Positions 6,729-15,300 of a stretch of 15,796 nucleotides of DNA are shown here, in pieces. The stretch is from Bacteroidota bacterium (GTDB taxonomy: Bacteria; Bacteroidota; Bacteroidia; Bacteroidales; UBA1556). The DNA lies in contig QMPB01000032.1 in NCBI GenBank assembly GCA_003648395.1, positions 1-15,796 of the forward strand. The letters are read 5' to 3'. The first letter of the stretch is position 1; each line of letters begins with the position of its first letter. The notes below the pieces were generated by a model. The model searched no databases and was not told the DNA's origin. It was given only the letters and a program-made list of their open reading frames with translations. Made by a program: the position numbers and the translations under genes.

Positions 6729-8766
6729 AATTATAGCCTTATTAAAGATTATACTGGCCTCTATATTTATATTGAGTATTAGTTTGTCTTATGCTCAAGA
6801 GAAAAAGTTTTCTGCCGAAATGCTTGATAATCCTACCAAATTCGGTAAAGATTTTGAAAGATTATTTAATTTAAATGAACTTGAAGTTTATGACACGACA
6901 GCTGCAAAAGGTAGAATAGTATTGAATAATGGCTATGCACAATCAAAGATAATAAATGGGAGCGATTGGCCTGCATATAGTAAAAATATTATTGTTACTC
7001 AGATAGATGTTGTTTATACAAAATACCCTAGAAATAAAGAATTCTGGCGCACTAATTATTATAGCCTTTTGGCAAAAAGAGTAAAGGCCTTATTTGCCTT
7101 AGATTCTACTCTTAATTGTGCCGATTTTGAATGGAATATCAAATATCAAACTTCTTGTGAAACTGAGGAAGAAACAAAAAAAATGTTTCATGGTATTAGT
7201 ATTCATTATTTTGAAATTAGTGATTTTGAGGAAGATAAATATGTAAAAAATATTCCTGATACTAAAGCAGAAGATATTCCTGAATTGTCGTTAAAGGTAG
7301 AAAACTATATCCGCTCTCAAGGTGGAATAGGTGATTCGATGGTTTATAGAACTTTTGATAATCATCCTGAATGGAAAAATGCACTAGTTGTAATGGATTG
7401 GACAGGAAGTATGTACCGCTATGGTGCACAGGCTATTTTGTGGCACTCTATGAATTATACAAATAGTGGAATTAAAAACTTTGTGTTCTTTAATGATGGC
7501 GATGATACTCCTGACGAAAGAAAAATAATTGGTGAAACAGAGGGTGTTTATTATGCTCAGGCTAGGCATATGGACCGTTTGATTAAAACTTTTTATTTAG
7601 TTGGAAGAAAAGGTAAAGGAGGCGATGACCCAGAAAATGATATTGAAGCTTTAATAAGGGGAATTAATCGTTTTGAGGATTTTGATGAGCTTATATTAAT
7701 TGCGGATAACAATAGCTGTATTCGAGATTTTAGACTAATTGCTAATTTGGGGGTTAAAGTTAATGTGATAGCTTGTGGCACCAGCCATGGCCTAAATCCC
7801 CAGTATGTAAATTTAGCTTATTTAACTGGGGGAAGTGTACATACATTGGATGAAGAAATACAGCATCTTTCTCAGAAAATTGTCGATAATGAGTTGGATA
7901 TGAAGAGGCTTAAATATGAGCTGAACAACGAAAAACTATTTCAAATTAAAGATCCACCACAAAGAATAAGATTCTCGCAATGCGATATATATACCACTCT
8001 CCTGCCATTTAATGTAGAACGAAAGCTTGATTTTATAGAAAAACATGGTGGCGAAAGTAATGACTCCACAGTATATACAGTTCTTGATAGGCATCCTGCA
8101 TGGAATAATACTTCTATAATAATGGACTGGACTAAAAATATGTATACGCAAAGTGGTCAAGCATTATTATGGCATAAAACTCACCCTAAAACAAGTGGTA
8201 TTAACCATTTTGTTTTTAGCAATGATGGAAATAGGCTTGCCGATAATAAGAAAAAAATTGGAAAAACAGGTGGGATTTATTTTTCAAAATCGAACAATCA
8301 GAGACAAATTGATAGACGTTGTGAGTATGCCGCTAAACGTGGAGATAATAAAAGTAGAAGTAGTACAAACACTATAGAATCAGTAATTTATACTCAAAAC
8401 AAGTATTTTAAAACTGATGAGTTTATACTTATTGCAAATAATGAAACTTGTGTCAGGGATTTTGCTTTGATAAATAATATTGGACTACCTATAAAAGTTA
8501 TTTTGACTAATATTAAAGGACCTATTAATCCTCAATATATCAATATTGCATTTAAAAGTGGAGGCTCATTACATACTATGGACGACGATTATTATAATTA
8601 TGTGTTCAAAGCAATTGCAACTTCAACCAAAAATATTGTTATAAATGGTGTTTCGTATAACATTAACGACGAGGGGTTTTTCAACTTTCAGGATACTCAA
8701 CTAATAAAAAAGAGTAAATGCAGTATCTCAATCAAAACTAGCCTTTGGGAGAAGCTTGGGTTTTAG
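6721..8766 (+). CDS. exported protein with two tandem von Willebrand A-like repeats
   Basis: A 681-residue protein with a signal peptide (1-25, cleavage near YA-QE), an N-terminal region I do not recognise (about 26-195) and two related domains (about 201-395 and 443-640). Domain 1 resembles a von Willebrand factor A fold with a plausible metal site: Asp226-Trp-Thr228-Gly-Ser230 (DWTGS, MIDAS-like), Asn258-Asp-Gly and GGDDPE (300-305). Domain 2 aligns well (HPxW, MDWT, QAxLWH, FVFxNDG, CVRDF, NPQY, GGSLHTMD). However, DWTGS has become DWTKN (469-473) and the GGDDPE loop is replaced by a Ser/Arg/Asn-rich stretch, so metal binding is probably lost. About half of the first 70 domain residues are identical between copies by eye. 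There is no transmembrane helix after the signal peptide, so it is likely periplasmic or surface-associated. The start ATG lies inside the end of the kinase gene (8-base overlap), pointing to a linked function. No characterised function is known to me. Confidence 0.8.
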   Translation: MLRIIALLKIILASIFILSISLSYAQEKKFSAEMLDNPTKFGKDFERLFNLNELEVYDTTAAKGRIVLNNGYAQSKIINGSDWPAYSKNIIVTQIDVVYTKYPRNKEFWRTNYYSLLAKRVKALFALDSTLNCADFEWNIKYQTSCETEEETKKMFHGISIHYFEISDFEEDKYVKNIPDTKAEDIPELSLKVENYIRSQGGIGDSMVYRTFDNHPEWKNALVVMDWTGSMYRYGAQAILWHSMNYTNSGIKNFVFFNDGDDTPDERKIIGETEGVYYAQARHMDRLIKTFYLVGRKGKGGDDPENDIEALIRGINRFEDFDELILIADNNSCIRDFRLIANLGVKVNVIACGTSHGLNPQYVNLAYLTGGSVHTLDEEIQHLSQKIVDNELDMKRLKYELNNEKLFQIKDPPQRIRFSQCDIYTTLLPFNVERKLDFIEKHGGESNDSTVYTVLDRHPAWNNTSIIMDWTKNMYTQSGQALLWHKTHPKTSGINHFVFSNDGNRLADNKKKIGKTGGIYFSKSNNQRQIDRRCEYAAKRGDNKSRSSTNTIESVIYTQNKYFKTDEFILIANNETCVRDFALINNIGLPIKVILTNIKGPINPQYINIAFKSGGSLHTMDDDYYNYVFKAIATSTKNIVINGVSYNINDEGFFNFQDTQLIKKSKCSISIKTSLWEKLGF

Positions 8767-8875
8767 TTCGTTTATTCCTAATAATTTATTCGTTACTAAT
8801 CAGTCTATCTATATCACTGATAATATGGTACTTAATATAATTGTTTTGTCATATTTTTTTGCAGACACTTCGATA

Positions 8876-8903
8876 TAATTTTGCTTTTATAAAAGCAAAA
8901 TTA
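8876..8903. repeat. 28-base perfect palindrome (hairpin)
   Basis: Bases 8876-8889 are the exact reverse complement of 8890-8903, centred on TTTTATAAAA with GC pairs from TTTTGC/GCAAAA. It lies 110 bases after the stop of the two-repeat gene. As RNA it would form a long A/U-rich hairpin but has no following U tract, so it is not a classic intrinsic terminator; a transcript-end stabiliser or a protein-binding site is possible. Confidence 0.7.
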
Positions 8904-8945
8904 CTCAACATGCAAAAAAATAGCCAAAACAGCTTAATTCTATGC

Positions 8946-9011
8946 CATTAGCTCCAATTAAATCGGTACAATTTTTCTAAGGGAGAATCACTCAGTAGGG
9001 TGGAGCTAATG
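8946..9011. repeat. 11-base gapped inverted repeat (possible structured RNA element)
   Basis: CATTAGCTCCA (8946-8956) is perfectly complementary to TGGAGCTAATG (9001-9011), with 44 bases between. The loop is relatively G-rich for this region (AAGGGAGAA, AGTAGGG) and can itself form a small TTCT/AGAA hairpin. I do not recognise it as a known riboswitch, tRNA or ncRNA. Confidence 0.5.
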
Positions 9012-9098
9012 ATAATTACTCATTACATTCTTATTCACACTGATTAGTTACATTTAGTCTAATAATACGTTGTTTATAAAATATATTTTACCTTTTGG

Positions 9099-9122
9099 AA
9101 ACTTTTAACACACTTAAAGTTT
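9099..9122. promoter_or_regulatory. candidate operator for the TetR-family regulator
   Basis: AAACTTT (9099-9105) and AAAGTTT (9116-9122) form a perfect 7-base dyad with a 10-base spacer, 24 bases overall, a size typical of TetR-family operators. Its right half falls near the -33 zone of the putative promoter whose -7 box is at 9140-9147, so a bound repressor would block RNA polymerase. Assignment is inference from position and symmetry. Confidence 0.4.
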
Positions 9123-9139
9123 TCTAAGGATATTTTGTA

Positions 9140-9147
9140 TATATTTG
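9140..9147 (+). promoter_or_regulatory. candidate -7 box of the efflux operon
   Basis: TATATTTG is an exact match to the Bacteroidota -7 consensus TAnnTTTG and lies 63 bases before the regulator's ATG. No clear TTG is visible 17-23 bases upstream. The octamer TTGCCGAT overlaps the end of the box (9145-9152) and repeats at 9160-9167. Confidence 0.5.
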
Positions 9148-9210
9148 CCGATCAAAATATTGCCGATTAGGTATTTTTTGTGGTAACTATAATGATAAAA
9201 TAGATTTATT

Positions 9211-9819
9211 ATGGAGTTGAGTATTGAAATATTGATAAAGAGAAGCCTAAAACTGTATATGAAATATGGAATTAGGAGTGTTTCTATGGACGATGTAGCT
9301 CATGAGTTATCAGTCTCGAAGAAGACGTTATATCAAATGGTAAAAGATAAAACTGATTTAGTTGACCAGTGTATTATGCTAATTTCAGAAATGACAGATA
9401 TGTCGGGCTTTTGTATGGACCCAAAAATGAATGTGATAGAGAAGCATATCTTTATTTATAAGCATATTACCAGAATGCTATCGGAGATTAATCCATCTTT
9501 TGAATTCGATTTAAAGAAATATTATCCTGAGCAGCATTTATTATTTATTAAAAATAGGCGACAACATATTTATGATAAAATGCGAATTGATTTGAAGCAG
9601 GGAATAGAGGAAGGTTATTTTAGAGAAGATATAAATATTGATAAACTAACAATATTAAATATAATTAGAATTGAAAGTTTTAAGGAGACTGATATTTTTG
9701 AAATATATGATGTAAAGATAATTGATTTATTGGATGAGTTATTCAATTATCATTTGCATGGTATTGCTACCTCTAAAGGTATTGAAGAGTATATGAAATT
9801 AACAAAAGACAAGAATTAA
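9211..9819 (+). CDS. TetR/AcrR-family transcriptional regulator
   Basis: A 202-residue one-component regulator. The N-terminal TetR_N helix-turn-helix is clear: KRSLKLYMKYGIRSVSMDDVA leads into HELSVSKKTLYQMVKDKTDLV (recognition helix around residues 36-46, with the usual KKTLY core). The remaining three-quarters is a helical ligand-binding and dimerisation domain that is not conserved between family members, so the inducer cannot be predicted. The gene is first in the operon and ends one base before the TolC-like gene, so it most likely represses its own operon until an effector binds. A symmetric 24-base site and a -7 box lie upstream. An activator role cannot be excluded. The ATG at 9211 is supported by the normal distance to the helix-turn-helix. 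Confidence 0.93.
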   Translation: MELSIEILIKRSLKLYMKYGIRSVSMDDVAHELSVSKKTLYQMVKDKTDLVDQCIMLISEMTDMSGFCMDPKMNVIEKHIFIYKHITRMLSEINPSFEFDLKKYYPEQHLLFIKNRRQHIYDKMRIDLKQGIEEGYFREDINIDKLTILNIIRIESFKETDIFEIYDVKIIDLLDELFNYHLHGIATSKGIEEYMKLTKDKN

Positions 9820-9820
9820 T

Positions 9821-11176
9821 ATGTATAGATATATTAAACAAATATTAATTGCAATGGTGTTTTTGCCAAATATAGTTTTGGCCCAAAATACATACACCTT
9901 GGATTTACAAAAAGCAGTTGATTTAGCACTTACCGAGAATAAGAACATCCTGAATGCGGATTTGGATGTAAAGATTGCTAAAAAGAAAGTGTGGGAAACT
10001 ACTGCAATAGGATTACCACAAGTACATACTGAGATGAAATATCAGAACATGATAGATGTTCCAGTTTCTTTATTACCAGCAGAGATTTTTGGTGGTCCTC
10101 CAGGTACTTATATGCCTGTGCAGTTTGGTCAGACCAATGATGCGAGCTTTACTTTTTCTGCATCTCAACTGCTTTTTAGTGGCGAGTATATTGTTGCTCT
10201 TCAGGCTAGCTCAGCTTATAAAGAGATGTCTATTAGAGCAGCTCTAAAATCAGAAAATGATGTTATAGAACTGGTTACAAAATCATACTATGGTCTATTG
10301 ATGGCATATAGAAATGAAAAAATATTAGATGAAACACAGAAAGATATTCAAAAATCTTATGATGAAATTAGCGCTACACATGCCGCCGGATTAGCTGATG
10401 AAGTGGATGTTGATCAGTTAGAAATAAATCTTCTAACAGTAACTAATTCTATATCGTCGGTAAAAAGACAAAAAGTAGTGGCAGAGAATATTCTTAAGTT
10501 TCAAATAGGTATTGATATAGCTGATTCCATAAGCCTTACTGATAGTTTGGAATATATTTTTGATAATGCTAGTCTTAAATCAATTTTTGGTCAACAATTT
10601 GATATTTCAAAAAATATTGATTACCAAATACTTCAAAATCAGAAAGAGATAACAGAGTTGAGTATGAAGCGAGAAAAATCTACTTTGCTACCTTCTTTAA
10701 ATGCTTTTTATGCACATAGTGTAAGTGGTCAAAACAATGATTTCAATAATTACTTTAATGGAGATCAACAGTATTTTCAATCAAATATTGTAGGAATTGG
10801 CTTGAAATGGCAAATTTGGGGAAGTGGAACCAGATATAGCAAAATTCAACAAGCTCAATTGGAAGTTGATAAGATGCAAAATCAAGATTATTTGATGGAG
10901 CAGAGCCTCAACTTTAAAGTGCATCAAGCACGGACTAACTTGATTAACTATTATGAAACGTATCTTAAGGATCAGAGAAATAGAGAGCTTGCCGAGAAGA
11001 TTTACCATAGATCCATGATAAAATTTAGTAATGGAACTATTACAAGTACTGAATTAACACAGCTTAATATGCAGTATATAAATAGTCAATCAGCATATTT
11101 TAATGCCATAATTCAGGTATTGAATTCAAAGGCAGAACTTGATAAAATTTTAGGAAATAACATTAAACAAAAATAG
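9821..11176 (+). CDS. TolC-family outer-membrane efflux protein
   Basis: A 451-residue outer-membrane factor of the OEP/TolC family, which trimerises into a beta-barrel plus long periplasmic helical tunnel and forms the exit duct of tripartite pumps. The signal peptide is residues 1-21 (cleavage near LA-QN). The first family repeat begins with TLDLQKAVDLALTENKNIL (about 25-43) and continues with long helices; a second begins around residue 270 (YQILQNQKEITELSMKREKSTLLPSL). Both contain the typical helix followed by a LP(S/Q) turn and an amphipathic barrel strand region (for example GIGLKWQIWGSG). Length is normal for the family. The C-terminal helix ending near ILGNNIKQK is intact. The gene begins one base after the regulator's stop and ends two bases before the adaptor, so translation within the operon is tightly packed. 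Confidence 0.93.
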   Translation: MYRYIKQILIAMVFLPNIVLAQNTYTLDLQKAVDLALTENKNILNADLDVKIAKKKVWETTAIGLPQVHTEMKYQNMIDVPVSLLPAEIFGGPPGTYMPVQFGQTNDASFTFSASQLLFSGEYIVALQASSAYKEMSIRAALKSENDVIELVTKSYYGLLMAYRNEKILDETQKDIQKSYDEISATHAAGLADEVDVDQLEINLLTVTNSISSVKRQKVVAENILKFQIGIDIADSISLTDSLEYIFDNASLKSIFGQQFDISKNIDYQILQNQKEITELSMKREKSTLLPSLNAFYAHSVSGQNNDFNNYFNGDQQYFQSNIVGIGLKWQIWGSGTRYSKIQQAQLEVDKMQNQDYLMEQSLNFKVHQARTNLINYYETYLKDQRNRELAEKIYHRSMIKFSNGTITSTELTQLNMQYINSQSAYFNAIIQVLNSKAELDKILGNNIKQK

Positions 11177-11178
11177 AA

Positions 11179-12321
11179 ATGAAAAAATATTTAGTATTTT
11201 TTATTGTACTTATAGCTTTAGTAAGCTGCAATGGTGGAGAAGAAAAATTGCAAGATAAAAAGGCAATTTTAGACAAGATAAACTCTTATAAAATGGAGAT
11301 TGTAGATATTGAAGGAAAAATATCTAATCTAAACTCAATTTTGGATACTATTTCAGGTGCTTCTAAACAAGGGTCAATACTTGTGGGAATAGAAAAGATG
11401 GTTTCCAAACCTTTTACTCACTATATTAGTGTAAATGGAAATGTGGAATCTCAAATGCAAGCTTATATTAGCCCTGAGTTGAATGGTTTAATTAAGTATA
11501 TTTATGTAAAAGAAGGGCAGTATGTAAAAGTAGGTCAAAAACTTGCCTCTGTTGATACAGAAATGACTCAAAATGCCATTGATGAAGTTAAAACGCAATT
11601 GGAATTGGCAAAGTCTATTTATGCTAAGCAAAAACAACTTTGGGATCAAAATATTGGATCGGAAATACAATACTTACAGGCTAAGGCGAAAAAAGAATCT
11701 TTAGATAAGAAGCTTAAAACATTACATTCACAATTGAGAATGGCTGTAATTAAGGCCCCATTTTCTGGTTATATTGAAGCTGTAAATCAAAAAGTTGGAG
11801 AGTTTGGAAGTCCAAATAAGCCCTTATTCTTCATAGTGAATCTTAAGGAATTAAAAGTTACGGCAAATATTTCTGAATCACTATTGCCTTATATAAATAC
11901 TAATGATAAAGTAGAGATTACATTCCCTACTTTTCCTAGTATGAAGATTGAATCTAAAATTGCTGTTGTTGGTACAGTTGTGAATCCAAATAATAGAACT
12001 ATAAAAATTCAAATTCCAATTAAGAATTCCAATAAAAAGCTTATTCCAAATATAATCGCCCAGATAAAATTATCGGATAAACATTTTGACGAGGCCTTTA
12101 TTGTACCAGCAATTGTAGTAAAAAATGATGCCAAAGGCAGAACGTATATTTATATTGTGAGAGAAGAAGATGGAAAATATTTTTCACAAAGACAGTATGT
12201 TGTTACGGGCATTAGTTATGGCAATACAACAATGATAACTGATGGAATAAAATCTGGTGATATAGTTATTACGAAAGCTTATAATTTAGTAAAAAATGGT
12301 AGCTCTATTCAGTTGAAATAG
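11179..12321 (+). CDS. RND efflux periplasmic adaptor (HlyD/AcrA family lipoprotein)
   Basis: A 380-residue membrane-fusion protein bridging the inner-membrane permease and the TolC-like duct. The N-terminus is a lipoprotein signal with lipobox LVSC, Cys17 being the predicted lipidated residue. Residues about 20-57 form a short coiled coil before the core, a feature seen in Bacteroidota adaptors. The split barrel-sandwich (lipoyl-like) domain is visible as YISPELNGLIKYIYVKEGQ (from residue 96) and its second half IKAPFSGYIEAVNQKVGEFG (from about 191). A helical hairpin (about 125-180) containing the AKSIYAKQKQLWDQ segment lies between them. Beta-barrel and membrane-proximal domains follow (about 215-380). 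Position between tolC-like and permease genes is standard for these operons. Substrate cannot be deduced. Confidence 0.93.
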   Translation: MKKYLVFFIVLIALVSCNGGEEKLQDKKAILDKINSYKMEIVDIEGKISNLNSILDTISGASKQGSILVGIEKMVSKPFTHYISVNGNVESQMQAYISPELNGLIKYIYVKEGQYVKVGQKLASVDTEMTQNAIDEVKTQLELAKSIYAKQKQLWDQNIGSEIQYLQAKAKKESLDKKLKTLHSQLRMAVIKAPFSGYIEAVNQKVGEFGSPNKPLFFIVNLKELKVTANISESLLPYINTNDKVEITFPTFPSMKIESKIAVVGTVVNPNNRTIKIQIPIKNSNKKLIPNIIAQIKLSDKHFDEAFIVPAIVVKNDAKGRTYIYIVREEDGKYFSQRQYVVTGISYGNTTMITDGIKSGDIVITKAYNLVKNGSSIQLK

Positions 12322-12362
12322 AAATAGCGACTTTGTGTTTATTATAATTAAATATTTAGAAA

Positions 12363-15300
12363 GTGGAAGACAATACAAATAAAGAGAAAAATATACGTGA
12401 TTTTGGTTTAACAACAGCTTCTATTAAAAATAGGAATACCGTTGTTTTACTTACAATAGTATTGGCAATTTATGGCCTTTTTACGTATTCAAATTTGCCA
12501 AAGGAATCTTTTCCAGATATAAAAATCCCTAATATTTTTATAAAGACTATTTACCCGGGTAATCCTCCTATAGATATGGAGAATCTGATTACTCGCCCTT
12601 TAGAGAAAGAGATTAAGACCATAAAAGGAGTTACTAAATTTACATCTACTTCTTCGCAAGATAATAGCGATATTGTTGTAGAGTTTAAAAGTGATTACGA
12701 TATTAAGAAGGCATTGCAAGACGTTAAGGATGCTGTTGATGCAGCTAAAAGCGAAATGCCTGATGACTTGAATATGGAGCCAATTATTAAAGAGCTCGAT
12801 GCCTCGGAATTTCCAATTCTGAGTATTAATATGTCTGGTGACTTTAGTATGGAGGAATTGCGATTGATTTCTGATGATATTAAGGATGAAATAGAAGCCG
12901 TACCACAAATATCTAAAGTAGATGTGAAGGGGCTTAATGATAGACAAATAAATATTGATATTGATAAAAACAAAATGATGGCTAATAATATAGGTTTTCA
13001 ATCTATAGAGGATGCTATTAAATTTGAGAATAAGTCAATTTCTGGCGGCGATTTTGTTTCTAATTATACTCGTCGTTCTGTTCGAGTTGATGGGGAGTTC
13101 AAATCTATTGATGAGATGAACGATATTATTATTAAGCACGAAAAAGGAAATATTGTATATTTAAGAGATATAATTAGGGGAGGAAAAGTAAAAGATGGCT
13201 ATGTAGACCCTTTAACTTATGCTCGACTGAATACACATAATGTTGTTTCTTTATCCGTAGTAAAAAAGAGTGGTGAAAATCTTATTTCTGCTACAGAAAA
13301 TATTAATGCACTAATTGAGCGTTCTAGAAAATCAGGATTAATTCCAGGAAATATGCATATCGAGATTACTAATGATATGTCAGCTCAGGTAAAAAAACAG
13401 GTGTATAACTTAGAGAACAGTATAATAATGGGTATGATATTCGTTATAGTTGTTCTATTCTTCTTCTTAGGATTAAGAAACTCATTATTTGTTGGTTTTG
13501 CTATTCCTATGTCCATGCTTATTTCCTTTGTTATTATTGGTATGCTTGGCTATACTATTAATATGATGACTTTATTTGGTTTAGTGCTTGCATTAGGCAT
13601 GTTAGTCGATAATGCAATTGTGGTAGTAGAAAATATATATAGATTTATAGATAGAGGGTATAACACTTTTGAAGCAACTAGGCAGGCTGTAGGTGAAGTT
13701 GCTTGGCCTATTATTGCATCTACAGCTACCACATTGGCGGCGTTTTTACCACTTATATTCTGGCCAGGAATGATGGGAAGCTTTATGGGCTTATTGCCAA
13801 TTACGTTAATAATTGTACTTTCTTCATCTTTATTTGTGGCATTGGTAATAGTGCCAACTTTTGTTGTCATTATTCTTAAGGATAATAAAAAGGACAGCAA
13901 ACCAGAATTTAAAAAAGTAATGATAATACTTGCCATTATGATTATAATTGGTGGTTTAGGATTCTTTAGTGGAACAATGTGGCTAGCAAATTTTACAATG
14001 TTTATGGCATTGCTAATGATTGCTAATTATTTATTCCTTTTTAGCTGGAGCGAAAAATTTCAAGTTAATTTTCTTGTGTGGCTGGAGAACTATTATTTGA
14101 AAGTATTGCATTGGGCATTGAGAGGTAATAATCCTCGTTATCTTCTTGGAGGTGGGTTTTTATTATTGATTGCCACATTTATTTTCTTTGGAATTTCAGG
14201 CTCAAAGATTCTTTTCTTCCCAGAAAATGAGCCGCGCTATTTAAATGTTACCATGAAATTACCAATTGGCACGGATATAGATTCCACAAATAAATTTGCT
14301 GATTATATTGATAAAAAAGTAAATAGGATAATAAAGAAAGATTCTGCAATTCTTAAATCAGTACTTACTATTGTAGGAAAGGGTGCAGTTGGTGAACGAG
14401 AACAATCTTTTGGTAACTCTCCCGAAAAAGCCTTGATTACTATCACTTTTATAGATTATGATGAAAGGGGCGATCATCGTGCTTCAAATGATATAATGAA
14501 AGAACTTTCGGACTCTTTAGTTGGGCAATATCCTGGAGTGCAAATCTCTATTGAGAAGAATAAAATGGGGCCTCCAACTGGAAAGCCTATTAATCTTGAA
14601 ATACAAGGTGTTGAGTACGATAGACTTATATATTATACGGATTCCGTAATGGCTTTTCTTGAGAATATTGCAGTGCCTGGCGTTGAGGGTCTAAAAAGAG
14701 ATTTAGATAATGGCAAACCTGAACTTATTATTCATATTGATAGAGATAAGGCTCGCCGTTTTGGACTCTCTACTTCACAAATAGCCATGGCTATACGTAC
14801 TTCTTTGTTTGGGAAAGATATATCAGATTTTAAGGATGGTGAAGATAAATATCCCATTAGACTTAGATATTCTAAAGAGTACAGAAATAGTATTAGCGCT
14901 TTATTGAATCAGAGTATTATTTTTAGAAATAAGCAAGGAAAAATGCTTGATGTACCAATTTCATCAGTTGCAAGTATACAATACAGCAATACTTATGGCT
15001 CTGTAAATCGTAAAGATATGAAGCGAGTTATAATAATATATTCTAATATTTTGGAAGGTTATAATGCGAATGTTATTAATGCTCAGCTGCGTAAATTATT
15101 GAAAAATTTTGAATTACCAGAAGGTTATTCCATAAAATTTACTGGAGAGCAAGAAGATCAAGCAGAAGCACAAGCCTTTCTTAGCGAGGCATTGGTTATT
15201 GCTTTAGCACTTATATTTCTAATTTTAGTAACACAGTTTAATTCCTTTGCAAAACCGGTTATTATTATGATAAGTGTACTCTTTAGTACCATTGGAGTAT

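Larger units (their letters stand above)
8792..9051. repeat. outer inverted repeat pair, 12 of 13 bases matching
   Basis: GTTACTAATCAGT at 8792-8804 is matched in inverted orientation by ACTGATTAGTTAC at 9039-9051, one mismatch in 13. The 260-base segment between the outer edges encloses both other hairpins. The octamer CTAATAAT occurs on both outer flanks (8778-8785 and 9059-9066), 6 and 7 bases from the repeat ends. This could be the remains of a miniature transposable element, but the outer geometry is not exact. Confidence 0.35.
8767..9210. other. 444-base intergenic region with nested inverted repeats, no supported gene
   Basis: No open frame of useful length or RNA gene that I recognise lies here; the longest ATG frames I followed are under 20 codons. 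It holds an imperfect 13-base inverted repeat pair (8792-8804 and 9039-9051), a 28-base perfect palindrome, an 11-base gapped inverted repeat, and near its right end the probable promoter and operator of the efflux operon. The left part serves as the 3' flank of the two-repeat protein gene. Confidence 0.7.

Noticed and set aside
8825..8878. ATG frame of 17 codons in the large intergenic gap
   Set aside because: Too short, no ribosome-binding or promoter support, and no hydrophobic or toxin-like pattern strong enough to call a small protein gene.
12600..13001. Minus-strand open frame of 133 codons inside the RND permease gene
   Set aside because: It lies wholly antisense to a conserved, intact gene and has no recognisable domain; low stop density reflects AT-rich codon use on the other strand.
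13550..13936. Minus-strand open frame of 128 codons opposite RND TM4-TM6
   Set aside because: Shadow of the conserved permease reading frame; low-complexity Ile/Thr/Asn composition typical of antisense of membrane segments.
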